A model generated the notes under the pieces. The model worked only from the letters and a program-made list of their open reading frames with translations. It ran no database searches and was not told the origin of the DNA. Shown here in pieces: positions 26,130 to 36,106 of a stretch of DNA of 37,559 bases. The position numbers were made by a program, and so were the translations under genes. Within the stretch, counting starts at the first letter, position 1, and each line of letters begins with the position of its first letter. This stretch comes from a bacterium. GTDB taxonomy: Bacteria; SZUA-79; Acidulodesulfobacterales; Acidulodesulfobacteraceae. Location of the stretch: positions 1 through 37,559 of the forward strand of contig JAKAQA010000003.1 in the NCBI GenBank assembly GCA_021811805.1, given 5' to 3'.

Positions 26130-27389
26130 TTATGCACGAACGAGATTTATCGATTCAAAAGCCATTTGAAGCTCTTCGTCGGTATGGACGGCAAAAACTT
26201 CCGCGCCCGAAGTTTTGCCGCCGAGCGGCATTACCGAGTTTTCGGCGTCGAGCCTGCCGAACGGGTCGTGCGACTGAAAATATTTTGCGGCGGCGGCGTT
26301 TTTTCGTCCGTCGATTTTTATTCCGAGATAAGTAAGATTTTCGCATACCTCTTTTCTCAAAAAGCCTGAATTTTCGCCTATGCCTCCGGTAAAAACAAGG
26401 GCGTCCACGCCGTTTAAGGCGGCGGCATACTGACCTATAAATTTTACGATTCTGTAAGCATACATTTTTAAGGCAAGTTTGGAATATTCGTCGCCGAATT
26501 CCGTTAATTCCTTGAAATCGTATGTTTTTTTAGATATGCCGAGAAGCCCGCTTTTTTTATTTAAAATTTCGTTTACGCCGTCGTCCGTTAAATTAAGCTT
26601 CTTTTTTAAAATAAAAGGGACTTCGGGGTCTATGCTCCCGCACCTCGTTCCCATCATAAGCCCTTCGAGCGGAGTATAACCCATAGAAGTGTCTATGGAT
26701 TTTCCGTTTTTTACGGCGCACAAGCTTGCGCCGTTGCCGAGGTGGCAGATTATAAGTTTTTCTATAGGCTTATTCCTGTATATTTTTAACAAATTGACTA
26801 TAAACGAATATGAAATCCCGTGGAAGCCGTATTTTTTTATGTCTAATTTTTCGAAGTATTCTATGGGAAGCGGATAAAGCGAGGCGTAAAGCGGAAGCGT
26901 TCCGTGGAACGCGGTATCGAAAATGCAGATTTGCCGGGCGTCGGGAAGCATGGCTCTCATAATTTCGAGCCCTTTCAGGTTGGAAGGGTTATGAAGCGGG
27001 GCAAGTCCGTTCAATTCCGACAGTTTTTTTATGTCGCCGTCTCCGGCTATGAGGGGTTTTATATAATATTTCCCGCCGTGGACGTATCTGTGTGCGACGA
27101 TATCTACGGAACTGCCTATGCCGGTTTTTTGAAGAATATAACCCAGCGCCGTTTCGTGGTCTGCAAAGTTCCGCTTTTCGCTTTCCGTTTTATCTTTATC
27201 CCTCATGTAAAAAGAGCCGTATTCCGTTCCTATCTCTTCTATTTTGCATGATAACACCCTGTCTATATCCGATAATGACGATAAGGCGTTTTTTGAACCG
27301 CCGGATAAATCCGAAAAATCGAAAACGGAAAATTTTATAGAAGAACTGCCGCAGTTTATAGAAATTATTTTTAAATAGTTACGGGGCAT
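26130..27389 (-). CDS. ackA: Acetate kinase
   Basis: A 419-residue ASKHA-fold kinase interconverting acetyl-phosphate and acetate with ADP/ATP. INCGSSSIKF at 11-20 has Asn12, HRYVHGG has Arg101, DTAFH has the catalytic Asp158, and YGFHG has His190. HLGNGASL, GTRCGSIDPE (Arg249) and FTGGIGENS complete the phosphate and adenosine motifs. Length is normal. No phosphotransacetylase gene is adjacent. The divergent promoter region with the methyltransferase contains overlapping TATAAT boxes. Confidence 0.97.
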   Translation of the reverse strand: MPRNYLKIISINCGSSSIKFSVFDFSDLSGGSKNALSSLSDIDRVLSCKIEEIGTEYGSFYMRDKDKTESEKRNFADHETALGYILQKTGIGSSVDIVAHRYVHGGKYYIKPLIAGDGDIKKLSELNGLAPLHNPSNLKGLEIMRAMLPDARQICIFDTAFHGTLPLYASLYPLPIEYFEKLDIKKYGFHGISYSFIVNLLKIYRNKPIEKLIICHLGNGASLCAVKNGKSIDTSMGYTPLEGLMMGTRCGSIDPEVPFILKKKLNLTDDGVNEILNKKSGLLGISKKTYDFKELTEFGDEYSKLALKMYAYRIVKFIGQYAAALNGVDALVFTGGIGENSGFLRKEVCENLTYLGIKIDGRKNAAAAKYFQSHDPFGRLDAENSVMPLGGKTSGAEVFAVHTDEELQMAFESINLVRA

Positions 27390-27421
27390 ATTTATCGCAA
27401 ATAAACGGAAAATAAATTAAA

Positions 27422-27451
27422 TTGATTTATATGTTTATTATAATATATAAT
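27422..27451 (+). promoter_or_regulatory. Promoter of the methyltransferase, start site at the start codon
   Basis: TTGATT (27422-27427) and TATAAT (27446-27451) are 18 bases apart. The expected start, seven bases on, is the A of the ATG at 27458, so the transcript would be leaderless. Confidence 0.6.
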
Positions 27452-27459
27452 AAACATAT
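27429..27459. promoter_or_regulatory. 31-base inverted repeat overlapping promoter and start codon
   Basis: Fourteen-base arms (27429-27442 ATATGTTTATTATA, 27446-27459 its exact complement) surround a three-base centre. It covers the methyltransferase -10 box and ATG and the TATAAT of the divergent ackA promoter. Confidence 0.6.
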
Positions 27460-28093
27460 GCACAAATTTAATCCTGCCGACCATAAAAGGCTCGACTCCG
27501 AAGAAAGGCATAAACTTATGCCTCCCGAAGCCCTTGTAAACGAAATAGAAAAAACGGCGTACGAATATTTTAAAAAAGAAAATGCGGTCGCGTTTGCCGA
27601 CATCGGATGCGGAAGCGGTTTCTTCTCGATACCGCTGGCAAAAAGGGCGCAAAATTTTAAAGATAAAAAATTCATCATGTTCGCGCTGGACATAAGCGAA
27701 GAAATGCTCGGCGTTTTTAACGGCAATCTTAAAAAAGCCCATGATATAGACTTGGCGGAATCCGGTTCCTGCATGATAAAATGCGTTAAATGCGAGGAAT
27801 TTTTTATTCCACTCGAAGACTCTTCGGTAAACATTCTTCTTTTGGCGAACGTTTTTCACGAAATAGCAGGCAAAAGCGATTACCTGAAGGAAATCAAAAG
27901 AGTATTGAAAGACGGCGGAACTTTTTTTATTTTGGACTGGAAAAAGGAAGACCCGCACCCCGTATTCGGACCTCCGCAGGCCGAAAGGGTTTCTACGGAA
28001 GAAGCGGAAAAAGCCGTCGAGGAATCGGGTTTTAAAGATATAAAAATACTGCCTTTATATTCTTCGTCGTTTACCTTGGTTTCAAAAAAATAA
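27458..28093 (+). CDS. Class I SAM-dependent methyltransferase
   Basis: A 211-residue protein from the ATG at 27458. Twelve further codons open upstream, but they lie in the promoter and have no ribosome site. Motif I is DIGCGSG at 48-54, followed by FALDISEEML (motif II region), NILLLANVFHEI (motif IV) and EIKRVLKDGGTFFILDW (motif V region): a Methyltransf_11-type fold. Substrate unknown. It lies alone on the plus strand, divergent from ackA and convergent with the coiled-coil gene. No other function clue is in the neighbourhood. Confidence 0.88.
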   Translation: MHKFNPADHKRLDSEERHKLMPPEALVNEIEKTAYEYFKKENAVAFADIGCGSGFFSIPLAKRAQNFKDKKFIMFALDISEEMLGVFNGNLKKAHDIDLAESGSCMIKCVKCEEFFIPLEDSSVNILLLANVFHEIAGKSDYLKEIKRVLKDGGTFFILDWKKEDPHPVFGPPQAERVSTEEAEKAVEESGFKDIKILPLYSSSFTLVSKK

Positions 28094-28137
28094 AAACTCC
28101 TGCGCCATTATTTTTTTTAAGCGGCGGCTAAAATTTT

Positions 28138-28458
28138 TTAACGTTTAAAAAACAGGTCTAAAACGGCGACCAATATACCAATCTGTCCCGCCCAGAATAT
28201 AAACATCCATTTAATAATATCGGCTTTATTTTCCGACATATTTTTGTCGAGTTCATTAATCCTTTTATCTATCTTGGCATCAAGTTTAGAAATTTCTTCC
28301 GTAAGCCTTCTTTCGAATTTCTCTTCGACAGTTATTATAGCCGCTTCGCTCGAAGATTTTACGATTTTATCGAAAAAATCGGCAAGTTCTTTCTGTTCTT
28401 CTTTATTTGTGTTTTTAAGCAATGCGGGCGGCAATGCAATAACCGATGCCATAGACAT
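28138..28458 (-). CDS. Small coiled-coil protein with C-terminal membrane helix
   Basis: A 106-residue protein. Residues 35-75 form a heptad-rich coiled coil (LTEEISKLDAKIDKRINELD), and residues 82-103 are a membrane helix (WMFIFWAGQIGILVAVLDLF). The architecture resembles the DUF1640/CCDC90-like family, whose bacterial role is unknown. AGGAGG lies four bases before the first ATG and ten before the second (M3), so M3 (28452) may be the real start. It stands alone between the methyltransferase end and nadB. Confidence 0.75.
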   Translation of the reverse strand: MSMASVIALPPALLKNTNKEEQKELADFFDKIVKSSSEAAIITVEEKFERRLTEEISKLDAKIDKRINELDKNMSENKADIIKWMFIFWAGQIGILVAVLDLFFKR

Positions 28459-28664
28459 TTTTCCTCCTGATAAATTATATCATATGCAGATATTTTTTTA
28501 AAATAGCTATTTGCTATTGTTTTATTATAGCAGGAGAATATTACGGGATTATGACGGCAATGTTAAAAGCAGGTTAAATTTTTGTTGCAAATTTGTTATG
28601 TGAATCAGCAAACGCAGGCGGGATTATGAAAATAAATAAATCCGACTTTATTTAAGACATTAAA
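28459..28664. other. Intergenic region between nadB and the coiled-coil gene
   Basis: No gene is visible. A small hairpin (AATAGC / GCTATT, five-base loop) lies near 28503-28519; it has no clean T-run in the nadB direction, so terminator function is uncertain. Confidence 0.4.
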
Positions 28665-30287
28665 TTACAGCACAGTAGGATGCTTGAAGTTTTTGTCGTC
28701 TTTTTCCGGATAGTCGATATTGTAGTGGGTGCCTCTCGACTCCTTTCTTAATATAGCCGAAGTTATTATAAGGTTTGCTACTTCCGCTATATTCCTCAGT
28801 TCGAGCAGGTCGGTGGTTATTTTAAAATTCCAGTAGTATTCCTTGATTTCCGACAGCAGGTTGTCTATGCGCCGCCTTGCCCTTTCGAGACGCTTGTCGG
28901 AACGAACGATGCCGACATAGTTCCACATAGTCCTCCTCAACTCGTCCCAGTTATGCGAAATAACTATCATCTCGTCGCCGCCGGTCAAGCCGAAGTCTTT
29001 CCACTCCGGGAGAACGGCCCGTTCTCCCTCATTGCTTAAAACTTCCGAGTTCCTGCTTTTACCGGTTTTTTTGAGCATCCTATCCGCCGCCTCATACGCC
29101 TTTTTAGCAAAAACGCACCCTTCGAGCAAAGAATTGCTTGCAAGCCTGTTTGCTCCGTGAAGCCCGGTGCATGCGACTTCCCCTATCGCGTAAAGGCCGC
29201 CGAGCGAAGTCAAGCCGTTTTCGTCCGCCATCACGCCTCCGCAGAGGTAATGGGCGGCGGGAACAACGGGAATCCATTTTTTAGACATATCTATGCCGAA
29301 ACTTAAGGTGATTTTAAATATATCGGGGAACCTTTTTTCCAAAAACTCCCTGCTCTTATGCGTCATATCGAGATATACGCATTCGTCTCCCGTCCTTTTA
29401 AGTTCGAAGTCTATAGTCCTTGCGACTATATCGCGCGGAGCGAGGCTTTTAAGGGGATGGACTTTATCCATAAAAGGCGTTCCGTCTTTTAATCTTAAGG
29501 TTCCGCCCTCTCCTCTCAGCGCCTCGGATATCAAAAACGATTTTGCTTCGGGGTGATACAGTATCGTAGGGTGAAACTGATAAAATTCCATATTGGCTAT
29601 TTTAGCGCCCGCCCTGCGCGCCATCGCTATTCCATCGCCCGTGGATATATCGGGATTAGAAGTATAGAGGAAAACTTTTCCGGCTCCGCCCGTGGCAAGA
29701 ACGACGACGTCCGCTCCCGCCGTTATAACTTCGCCTGTATTTTTATTTAAAAAATATGCGCCTAAAACCCTGTTTTCCTTTTCTCTTTCTATTTTAAGCT
29801 TGCGGGTAGTAATTAAATCGATGCCTATGTGGTTTTCGAATATTTTTATATTCGGCTTTTTTCTGGAAGTTTCGACTAACGCCCTTTCTATTTCCCTTCC
29901 GGTAATATCTCCGGCATGAAGAACCCTTCTTTCGGAATGTCCGCCTTCCCTGCCGAGGTCGAATTCTTTATTGTTTTCGGAATATTTGGCAAATTTAACG
30001 CCCCAGCCTAAAAGATCTTCTACTACTCCCGGTCCTTCTTCCACGACCATTCTTACGATTTTTTCGTCGCAAAGTCCGTCCCCCGCTGTCAGCGTGTCCC
30101 GAATATGTTTCTCATAGGAATCTTTATCGAGGTTCATAACGGCGGCAAGCCCGCCTTGAGCGTAATTAGTATTCGATTCGGCTTCTTCTTTTTTTGTAAA
30201 AATACCGACGGAAACCGATTCGTCGAATCTGTTTGCGAGAGAAAGTCCGGCTATTCCAGAACCGATAATAAGGACGTTAAAATGCAT
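28665..30287 (-). CDS. nadB: L-aspartate oxidase
   Basis: A 540-residue FAD flavoprotein that oxidises aspartate to iminoaspartate in de novo NAD synthesis. The FAD-binding GSGIAG is at 9-14. Characteristic stretches follow: TNYAQGGLAAV, GREGGHSERRVLHAGD, EFYQFHPTILYH, HYLCGGVM and GLHGANRLASNSLLEG. The C-terminal helical region ends with SRGTHYNIDYP. The length is normal. nadA and nadC are not in the window. The ATG lies 13 bases after the lipoprotein stop, with no ribosome site, suggesting coupling. Confidence 0.96.
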   Translation of the reverse strand: MHFNVLIIGSGIAGLSLANRFDESVSVGIFTKKEEAESNTNYAQGGLAAVMNLDKDSYEKHIRDTLTAGDGLCDEKIVRMVVEEGPGVVEDLLGWGVKFAKYSENNKEFDLGREGGHSERRVLHAGDITGREIERALVETSRKKPNIKIFENHIGIDLITTRKLKIEREKENRVLGAYFLNKNTGEVITAGADVVVLATGGAGKVFLYTSNPDISTGDGIAMARRAGAKIANMEFYQFHPTILYHPEAKSFLISEALRGEGGTLRLKDGTPFMDKVHPLKSLAPRDIVARTIDFELKRTGDECVYLDMTHKSREFLEKRFPDIFKITLSFGIDMSKKWIPVVPAAHYLCGGVMADENGLTSLGGLYAIGEVACTGLHGANRLASNSLLEGCVFAKKAYEAADRMLKKTGKSRNSEVLSNEGERAVLPEWKDFGLTGGDEMIVISHNWDELRRTMWNYVGIVRSDKRLERARRRIDNLLSEIKEYYWNFKITTDLLELRNIAEVANLIITSAILRKESRGTHYNIDYPEKDDKNFKHPTVL

Positions 30288-30300
30288 GGCCGAGGATTGT

Positions 30301-30942
30301 TTATTCTTTATTTATGCTCCACTTCAAAACGGCTTTTCCGTTTACTCCGGTAATTATAAGTTTTATCCATTTTACCGGAGGATTCAAAAACAGCTTATTT
30401 TCTTTTTTAGCGTAATATTCGGGAAATTTCATAATATACTGCTTCGACCAGCCGGTAACGTAGGGAAAAAACTTCTTTAAAAACACTCTTTTTTCCCGGG
30501 AAGGCTTGATGCTGACGGGCATTACGCTTTCACCCTCGTTATTCGTTAAATAAACCATCCATATAGAGCGGCTTGAATCTAAATTGTTATAGGATTTTTG
30601 CGGAATATAAATCGAAACTAAAAAAGTAACGTATCCGCGCAGTTTTTTCCTTAATCCTTCCGGCTTTTTCATATAATAATAGAGGTATTCTTTCTCATAA
30701 GCGCGGACGAAAGTTTTATTAAAATAAGTAGCCCTTATATACATTACGGTATTCAGTTTATTATAAATATCGGCTTTTCTGCTCGCTTTCCGCAGAGCCG
30801 ACCTGTATCCGCCGCTCGACTGAAACGAGGGAGGAATACCGAGCGAGCTTAAAACCGAACATCCCGACAGGCAAAAAAGAGGGGTAGAAACCGCAAAAGA
30901 CAAGATAATTAAAAAAACCGTTCTTTTCATAAAAGTATTCAT
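30301..30942 (-). CDS. Predicted lipoprotein, unknown function
   Basis: A 213-residue protein with a basic N-terminus, a hydrophobic stretch (TVFLIILSFAVSTPLF) and a lipobox L-S-G-C at 25-28, so Cys28 should be lipidated after export. The mature part has a conserved-looking beta pattern (YVTFLVSIYIPQK, SIWMVYLTN) and ends in VKWIKLIITG. I do not recognise a family. An internal M5 could be the start. It lies between pyrE and nadB on the same strand, possibly in their transcript. Confidence 0.75.
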   Translation of the reverse strand: MNTFMKRTVFLIILSFAVSTPLFCLSGCSVLSSLGIPPSFQSSGGYRSALRKASRKADIYNKLNTVMYIRATYFNKTFVRAYEKEYLYYYMKKPEGLRKKLRGYVTFLVSIYIPQKSYNNLDSSRSIWMVYLTNNEGESVMPVSIKPSREKRVFLKKFFPYVTGWSKQYIMKFPEYYAKKENKLFLNPPVKWIKLIITGVNGKAVLKWSINKE

Positions 30943-31004
30943 AATAACCCTAATAATGCAGCATAAATTTTAACTTAACTGAATCAAGTCCGTACAAGTA
31001 CCAA

Positions 31005-31571
31005 TTATCCCGTTATATCGCTTTTCGTAAAAACCGAATGAAGGACAATGCCGTTTTCCTTAAGAAATTCCGCCCCGCCCTCCTGCCTGTCAACCATACA
31101 TACCGCGTCGGTTATCTCGTAGCCCTCTTCTCTTGCGTTTTTGACGGCTTTTAAAATAGAGCCGCCGGTAGTAACGACGTCTTCTATTATTAAAATATTC
31201 GCTCCTTTGGATAAAAACTGAACCGGTTCTATAAGGTTGCCTTTGCCGTATTCTTTTTTTTCTTTCCTGATGACCACCGATTTTAAAGGATTTTTATCTA
31301 AAAAACTTGCCGCCAGAATTGCCGAAATCAGCGGAATACCGCCTACCGGAACGCCGGCGATAACCGAAAATTTTAAATCTTTAGCATTACCGATTTCTTC
31401 GTATAGCAATTTTCCGATTAAATATAAATACTCGCCGTCGAAAGAAATCCTCCGCAAATCTATATAGAAATCGCTCTTTTTCCCCGAAGCGAGCGTAAAT
31501 TCCTTTTTTTCCCAGCACAGCGTTTTTATAGCGTTTAATACGAAGGTTTTAGTTTCGCCCGCATTATTCAT
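31005..31571 (-). CDS. pyrE: Orotate phosphoribosyltransferase
   Basis: A 188-residue type I phosphoribosyltransferase that makes OMP from orotate and PRPP for pyrimidine synthesis. The PRPP loop ILIIEDVVTTGGS is at 126-138, and the catalytic loop RKEKKEYGKGNLIEP at 102-116 carries the expected lysines. It lies 47 bases downstream of purF. No other pyr gene is present. Confidence 0.94.
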   Translation of the reverse strand: MNNAGETKTFVLNAIKTLCWEKKEFTLASGKKSDFYIDLRRISFDGEYLYLIGKLLYEEIGNAKDLKFSVIAGVPVGGIPLISAILAASFLDKNPLKSVVIRKEKKEYGKGNLIEPVQFLSKGANILIIEDVVTTGGSILKAVKNAREEGYEITDAVCMVDRQEGGAEFLKENGIVLHSVFTKSDITG

Positions 31572-31590
31572 TTTATCGTTTTTGGCCGGT

Positions 31591-31620
31591 AAATTTAATT
31601 AATTTAATTTAATTTAATTT
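31591..31620. repeat. AATTT tandem repeat between purF and pyrE
   Basis: About five near-perfect AATTT units fill most of the 47-base gap between the purF stop and the pyrE start and reach the purF stop. A simple-sequence tract of this kind can change length. Confidence 0.7.
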
Positions 31621-33031
31621 AAAAGACTTCTTTGCTGAAAAGCTTTAACTGGGTCTGGTTTTCATATTCGGATTCGCAGTCTATTTCCTGGGGATAAACG
31701 TTTGAAAAGCAGGCCTCGCAGAAATTTACGCCGTTTCCGACGGCTCTTCTTAATCCGTCTATCGAAAGAAACCTCGTAGTCGTAGCTCCAAGTTTGGCGT
31801 TTATCTCCTTTTCCGTATATTTAGAAGCCATAAGGTCTTCTTTAACCGGGGTGTCTATTCCGTAAAAGCAGGGGGCTATTACCATAGGAGAACTTAAGCG
31901 CAGATGAATTTCTTTTGCCCCGGCAAGTTTAAGCATATCGACTATTTTTTTAGACGTCGTCCCCCTTACTACGGAGTCGTCCACCACTACGACTTTTTTG
32001 CCTCTTATAACGTCGGGAACGGGATTTAATTTTACCTTGACGCCGAAATGCCTTATAGACTTTTTAGGCTCTATGAAAGTTCTGCCCACATAGTGGTTTC
32101 TGGTAAAACCCATTTCGAAATCTATTCCGGAACCTTTTGAAAATCCCAAAGCGGCAGGCGCTCCCGAATCGGGAACGGGTATTACGATATCCGCATCGGG
32201 CGCAGATTCTTTCGCAAGCTCCTTACCCATTTGAATGCGGAGCTTATAAATGGATTTGCCGTTAAAAATACTGTCCGGTCTTGAAAAATATATAAGTTCG
32301 AAGACGCAGTTAGAAGTTTTTTCTAATCTGAAAGGAAAAAAGCTTTTTACTCCTTCGCCGTTTACCAGAACTACTTCGCCGGGTTTGACGTCCCTGATAT
32401 ATTCGGCGTTTATAAGGTCTAGGGCGCAGGTTTCGGACGCAAAAACCAAAGAGCCGTTAAGCCTCCCCATAACGAGCGGCCGGAAGCCGAAAGGGTCTCT
32501 TGCGGCAATCATCTCTTTTTCAGAAAGAAAAAGGAAAGAATATGCGCCTTTAAGCCTTTTTAAAGAATTTATCGTCCTGTCTATAAGAAGGTCTTCCGCC
32601 GATGAAGCTATCAAGTGTATTACGACCTCGGTATCGGAGGTGGAGGAAAATATAGAGCCGTTTTCTTCGAGTTCGTCTTTTATAATGCGGGCGTTAGTAA
32701 TGTTTCCGTTATGTGCTACCGCGATAGAGCCGTAATAGTAATCGGCGACTAGCGGCTGCGCGTTTTTCAGGAGAGTTTCTCCCGCCGTAGAATATCTGAC
32801 GTGTCCTATAGCGTTTTTTCCTTTAAGCTGGGAAAGGGTATTTTCTTTGAATACATCGTTCACGAGACCGAGGCTTTTATGAAAATAAAGATTATTGGCG
32901 TCGGAGGATGCTATGCCGCAGGATTCCTGCCCCCTGTGCTGAAGTGCGTAAAGCCCCAGATAAGTTATTTTGGCCGCCTCTTCGTTGTTATATATTCCGA
33001 ATACGCCGCATTCGTCTTTTATCTCTTCCAT
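31619..33031 (-). CDS. purF: Amidophosphoribosyltransferase, Fe-S type with propeptide
   Basis: A 470-residue enzyme for the first committed step of purine synthesis (PRPP and glutamine to phosphoribosylamine). A seven-residue leader precedes Cys8 (DECGVFGIY), which must become the N-terminal nucleophile after processing. Four cysteines, C242, C388, C438 and C441, match the 4Fe-4S ligands of the Bacillus-type enzyme rather than the cluster-free E. coli type. The PRPP loop KVVVVDDSVVRGTTS is at 346-360. It is transcribed after purL. Confidence 0.96.
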   Translation of the reverse strand: MEEIKDECGVFGIYNNEEAAKITYLGLYALQHRGQESCGIASSDANNLYFHKSLGLVNDVFKENTLSQLKGKNAIGHVRYSTAGETLLKNAQPLVADYYYGSIAVAHNGNITNARIIKDELEENGSIFSSTSDTEVVIHLIASSAEDLLIDRTINSLKRLKGAYSFLFLSEKEMIAARDPFGFRPLVMGRLNGSLVFASETCALDLINAEYIRDVKPGEVVLVNGEGVKSFFPFRLEKTSNCVFELIYFSRPDSIFNGKSIYKLRIQMGKELAKESAPDADIVIPVPDSGAPAALGFSKGSGIDFEMGFTRNHYVGRTFIEPKKSIRHFGVKVKLNPVPDVIRGKKVVVVDDSVVRGTTSKKIVDMLKLAGAKEIHLRLSSPMVIAPCFYGIDTPVKEDLMASKYTEKEINAKLGATTTRFLSIDGLRRAVGNGVNFCEACFSNVYPQEIDCESEYENQTQLKLFSKEVF

Positions 33032-33080
33032 TTTAAAAAACCGCCGCCCCCGTAATTTTTCTTAAGAATATAAATTGGAA

Positions 33081-35342
33081 TTAAATTGCCGAATAGTACC
33101 CTTCTTTTATTTTACCACTTTTTAAGTTTATTATCCCGTTAATTTTCATTGCGCCTTTTTCTACGCTGCCGATTTTTTCCGATTTTATGCCGTATTTTTT
33201 AAGGATTGCGGCCGTTTCGGACTTCCGCCGTCCGTCCGGTTTTTGAACCGTGGTTATTATAAAAGCCTGTTCGAATTCGGAAAATAAAAATTCGTCGATT
33301 CTGAGCTTGTGCGCCTTAATATCGCAATTTACGTCAAATCCGAGGGTTTTTTCGGGATTAGTTATTGCGCTTTCCGCAAGAGCGGTAAAAATTCCGCCTT
33401 CGCTTATGTCGGCGGCGCTTTTCAAAAATCCTTTATTTATCAAAGACCTTAAACAGTTCTGCAACCGGACTTCATAGTCTAAATCCAAATCCGCAGGTTT
33501 TTGCCGAAAATCTCCATATGCAAGTTCCATATATAAACTGCCGCCGAGACCGCCTTTAATGGAACCGAGCAGGTAAATTTCGTCGCCTTCGTCTTTAAAA
33601 TAAGGCGTTACCGCACTGCCGGCGTCGTCTATAAATCCCAGCATGCCTATTACCGGAGTCGGATAAATCTTGGAAACGTATGTTTTGTCCCCGTCTTTTT
33701 TTGCGGTTTCGTTGTAAAAACTGACGTTTCCGCTTATAACGGGAGTATTTAATTTTACGGCCGCCGATTTTATGCCTTCTACCGCATATGCAAACTGCCA
33801 CATAATTTCGGGGTCTTCGGGGCTCGCAAAATTAAGGCAGTCAGTAATCGCGGCGGGATAACCTCCGCACGCGGTTATATTGCGGGCGCATTCCGTTACG
33901 GCAAGCGCTCCTCCGGTAAAGGGGTCCAGATACGTATATCTGGAATTTCCGCCTGCGTTAAGCAGAAAGCCTTTATCGCCTTTTTTAGATTTGTTTCTGC
34001 CTCCGCCCGCGCCGTTAATCCTTAAGACCGCCGCCGAAAAACCCGGCGGAACGACGGTAGCCGTCCCTATGGAATAGTCGTACTGGGTAAAGACCGTCCT
34101 TTTAGACGCTATATTGGGGTGGGTTATAATTTTAACGGCAAGAGCGTTAAGATTTTCGGGTATTTTGTAATTATTTATTTTTACGGGCTTTATTTTATTC
34201 AAATATTGCGGTTTTTTTAACGGTCTTTTATATTCAGGCCCGTTAACGATAACATCTACATCCAACGTTTTATAAATTTTCGACTTATAATAAAATTTAA
34301 TAACTTTTTCTTTTATTACTTCTCCCGCCTTAACGCAGTTCAACCCCCATTTGTCGAAAACGGCTTTCAATTCCGGAAATTTTTCCTTTTCGCAGGCAAT
34401 TAACATTCTTTCCTGCGATTCAGACAGCATCATTTCTACCGGAGTCATTCCGGCGGTTCTGAGCGGAATAGCGTCTAAGTCTATAAGCATTCCTTTTCCG
34501 CTTTTATCAGCCATTTCGAAGGACGAACTCGTCAAGCCGGCGGCGCCCATATCCTGAATGGATACGATAAGTTTTTTCTCCATAGCTTCGAGGCATGCTT
34601 CGAGAAGAAGTTTTTCGGTAAAAGGGTCGCCTACCTGAACCGTGCTTCTTTTTTTGTTCTTTTTTAAGTCGAATTCTTCGGACGCCATAGTGGCTCCGTG
34701 TATTCCGTCCATTCCGGTTGCCGAACCAACGTAAACTACTATATTTCCGACTTCGCACTTAGAAGAAAGAAATATGCCGTCTTTTTTAGCTATGCCTATA
34801 GTGAAAGCGTTTACGAGTATGTTGTCGTTATAACATTCGTCGAATACGACTTCGCCGCCTACCGTAGGCACGCCCATGCAGTTTCCGTAAAAACCTATTC
34901 CTTTAACGACTTCGGAGAGATAATAAGGCGTCCTCGGATGCGAAAAACTTCCGAACCTTAAGGAATTGAGGTTTGCCACTGGCCTTGCGCCCATAGTAAA
35001 AATATCGCGCATAATGCCGCCTACCCCTGTCGCAGACCCCTGAAAAGGCTCTATGAAAGAAGGATGGTTATGGCTTTCCATTTTAAATACAAGCACGTCG
35101 CCTTCCCCAAAATCGACTACTCCGGCATTCTCTCCGGGACCTATCATGACCTTGCCGCCTTCCGTCGGCAGGGTTTTAAGGTAAACCTTGGAACTTTTGT
35201 AAGAACAGTGTTCCGACCACATAGCCGAGAATATGCCGAGTTCGAAAGAGTCGGGCTCCCGACCGAGCAGTTCCGAGATTTTTTCGTATTCTTCGACCGA
35301 TAGGCCGAAAAGTTTTTCCGCCTGTTTTTTAGTTTTATCCAT
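33081..35342 (-). CDS. purL: Phosphoribosylformylglycinamidine synthase, small PurL subunit
   Basis: A 753-residue ATP-dependent FGAM synthase catalytic subunit. The length marks the small form that needs separate PurQ and PurS, both encoded just upstream. [10 protein letters not shown] has His45. [21 protein letters not shown] at 89-109 is the family signature, and [19 protein letters not shown] and the paired C-terminal half ([25 protein letters not shown]) complete the duplicated fold. No ribosome site is visible before the ATG. Confidence 0.97.
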   Translation of the reverse strand: MDKTKKQAEKLFGLSVEEYEKISELLGREPDSFELGIFSAMWSEHCSYKSSKVYLKTLPTEGGKVMIGPGENAGVVDFGEGDVLVFKMESHNHPSFIEPFQGSATGVGGIMRDIFTMGARPVANLNSLRFGSFSHPRTPYYLSEVVKGIGFYGNCMGVPTVGGEVVFDECYNDNILVNAFTIGIAKKDGIFLSSKCEVGNIVVYVGSATGMDGIHGATMASEEFDLKKNKKRSTVQVGDPFTEKLLLEACLEAMEKKLIVSIQDMGAAGLTSSSFEMADKSGKGMLIDLDAIPLRTAGMTPVEMMLSESQERMLIACEKEKFPELKAVFDKWGLNCVKAGEVIKEKVIKFYYKSKIYKTLDVDVIVNGPEYKRPLKKPQYLNKIKPVKINNYKIPENLNALAVKIITHPNIASKRTVFTQYDYSIGTATVVPPGFSAAVLRINGAGGGRNKSKKGDKGFLLNAGGNSRYTYLDPFTGGALAVTECARNITACGGYPAAITDCLNFASPEDPEIMWQFAYAVEGIKSAAVKLNTPVISGNVSFYNETAKKDGDKTYVSKIYPTPVIGMLGFIDDAGSAVTPYFKDEGDEIYLLGSIKGGLGGSLYMELAYGDFRQKPADLDLDYEVRLQNCLRSLINKGFLKSAADISEGGIFTALAESAITNPEKTLGFDVNCDIKAHKLRIDEFLFSEFEQAFIITTVQKPDGRRKSETAAILKKYGIKSEKIGSVEKGAMKINGIINLKSGKIKEGYYSAI

Positions 35343-35358
35343 TTTATTTTATAATTTT

Positions 35359-36075
35359 TTATTTTTCCTTTATATATTTGATAATGGATTTAAAAATCCA
35401 GCCGCCGTCTTCGCTTCCGAGAATTTTTTCCGAAGACCTCTCCGGATGGGGCATAAGTCCCATTACGTTGCCGGCCGAATTTGAAATGCCGGCGATATTG
35501 CGTATGGAGCCGTTTGGATTGGAACCTGCGGTAATTCCGCCTTTTTCGTCGCAGTATTTAAAAATAATGCTCTTTTTCCCGTCTAAACCGGAGATTAAGC
35601 TCTCCGTCGCAAAATAGTTTCCGTCATGGTGGGCTATGGGCATTTTAAGAACGGCGCCTTTTTCTACGGCGCACGTGAAAGGCGTTTCGGTATTGAGCGT
35701 TTTTAAATATACGTCTTTGCACTCGAACTTTAAAGAACGGTTGGCAAGCATAACGCCGTCCAGGAGACCCGCTTCGAGAAGTATCTGAAAACCGTTGCAT
35801 ATTCCGAGCGTTATACCGCCTTTGGCGGCATAGTCCTTAACCGATTCCATAACGGGACTTCTTGCGGCAAGAGCGCCCGACCTTAAATAATCTCCGTAAG
35901 AGAATCCGCCGGGAATTACGATAAAATCGTATTTTTTAAGGTCTTTGATTTCGTCTTTATGCCATATAAAAGATGCATTTACTCCGAATACCGAGTTTAA
36001 AACGCGATAAACGTCCGCGTCGCAGTTTGAACCGGGAAATACCGTAATCCCGGCTTTAATTTTTTTATTGTCCAT
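35359..36075 (-). CDS. purQ: FGAM synthase glutaminase subunit
   Basis: A 238-residue class I glutamine amidotransferase that supplies ammonia to PurL. The catalytic triad is visible as Cys93 (GICNGFQ), His210 and Glu212 (MPHPERS). PGGFSYGDYLRSGA is the family oxyanion region. It lies 16 bases before purL and 31 after purS. Confidence 0.97.
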   Translation of the reverse strand: MDNKKIKAGITVFPGSNCDADVYRVLNSVFGVNASFIWHKDEIKDLKKYDFIVIPGGFSYGDYLRSGALAARSPVMESVKDYAAKGGITLGICNGFQILLEAGLLDGVMLANRSLKFECKDVYLKTLNTETPFTCAVEKGAVLKMPIAHHDGNYFATESLISGLDGKKSIIFKYCDEKGGITAGSNPNGSIRNIAGISNSAGNVMGLMPHPERSSEKILGSEDGGWIFKSIIKYIKEK

Positions 36076-36106
36076 TGTCGGGTTTAATTTGAATTTATGA
36101 AGCGGT

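Noticed and set aside
27392-27958. 188-codon minus-strand frame opposite the methyltransferase
   Set aside because: The plus strand carries a DIGCGSG motif and the full methyltransferase order; the antisense frame has no recognisable features.
28503-28519. Terminator after nadB
   Set aside because: The stem is six pairs and no T-run follows in the nadB direction.
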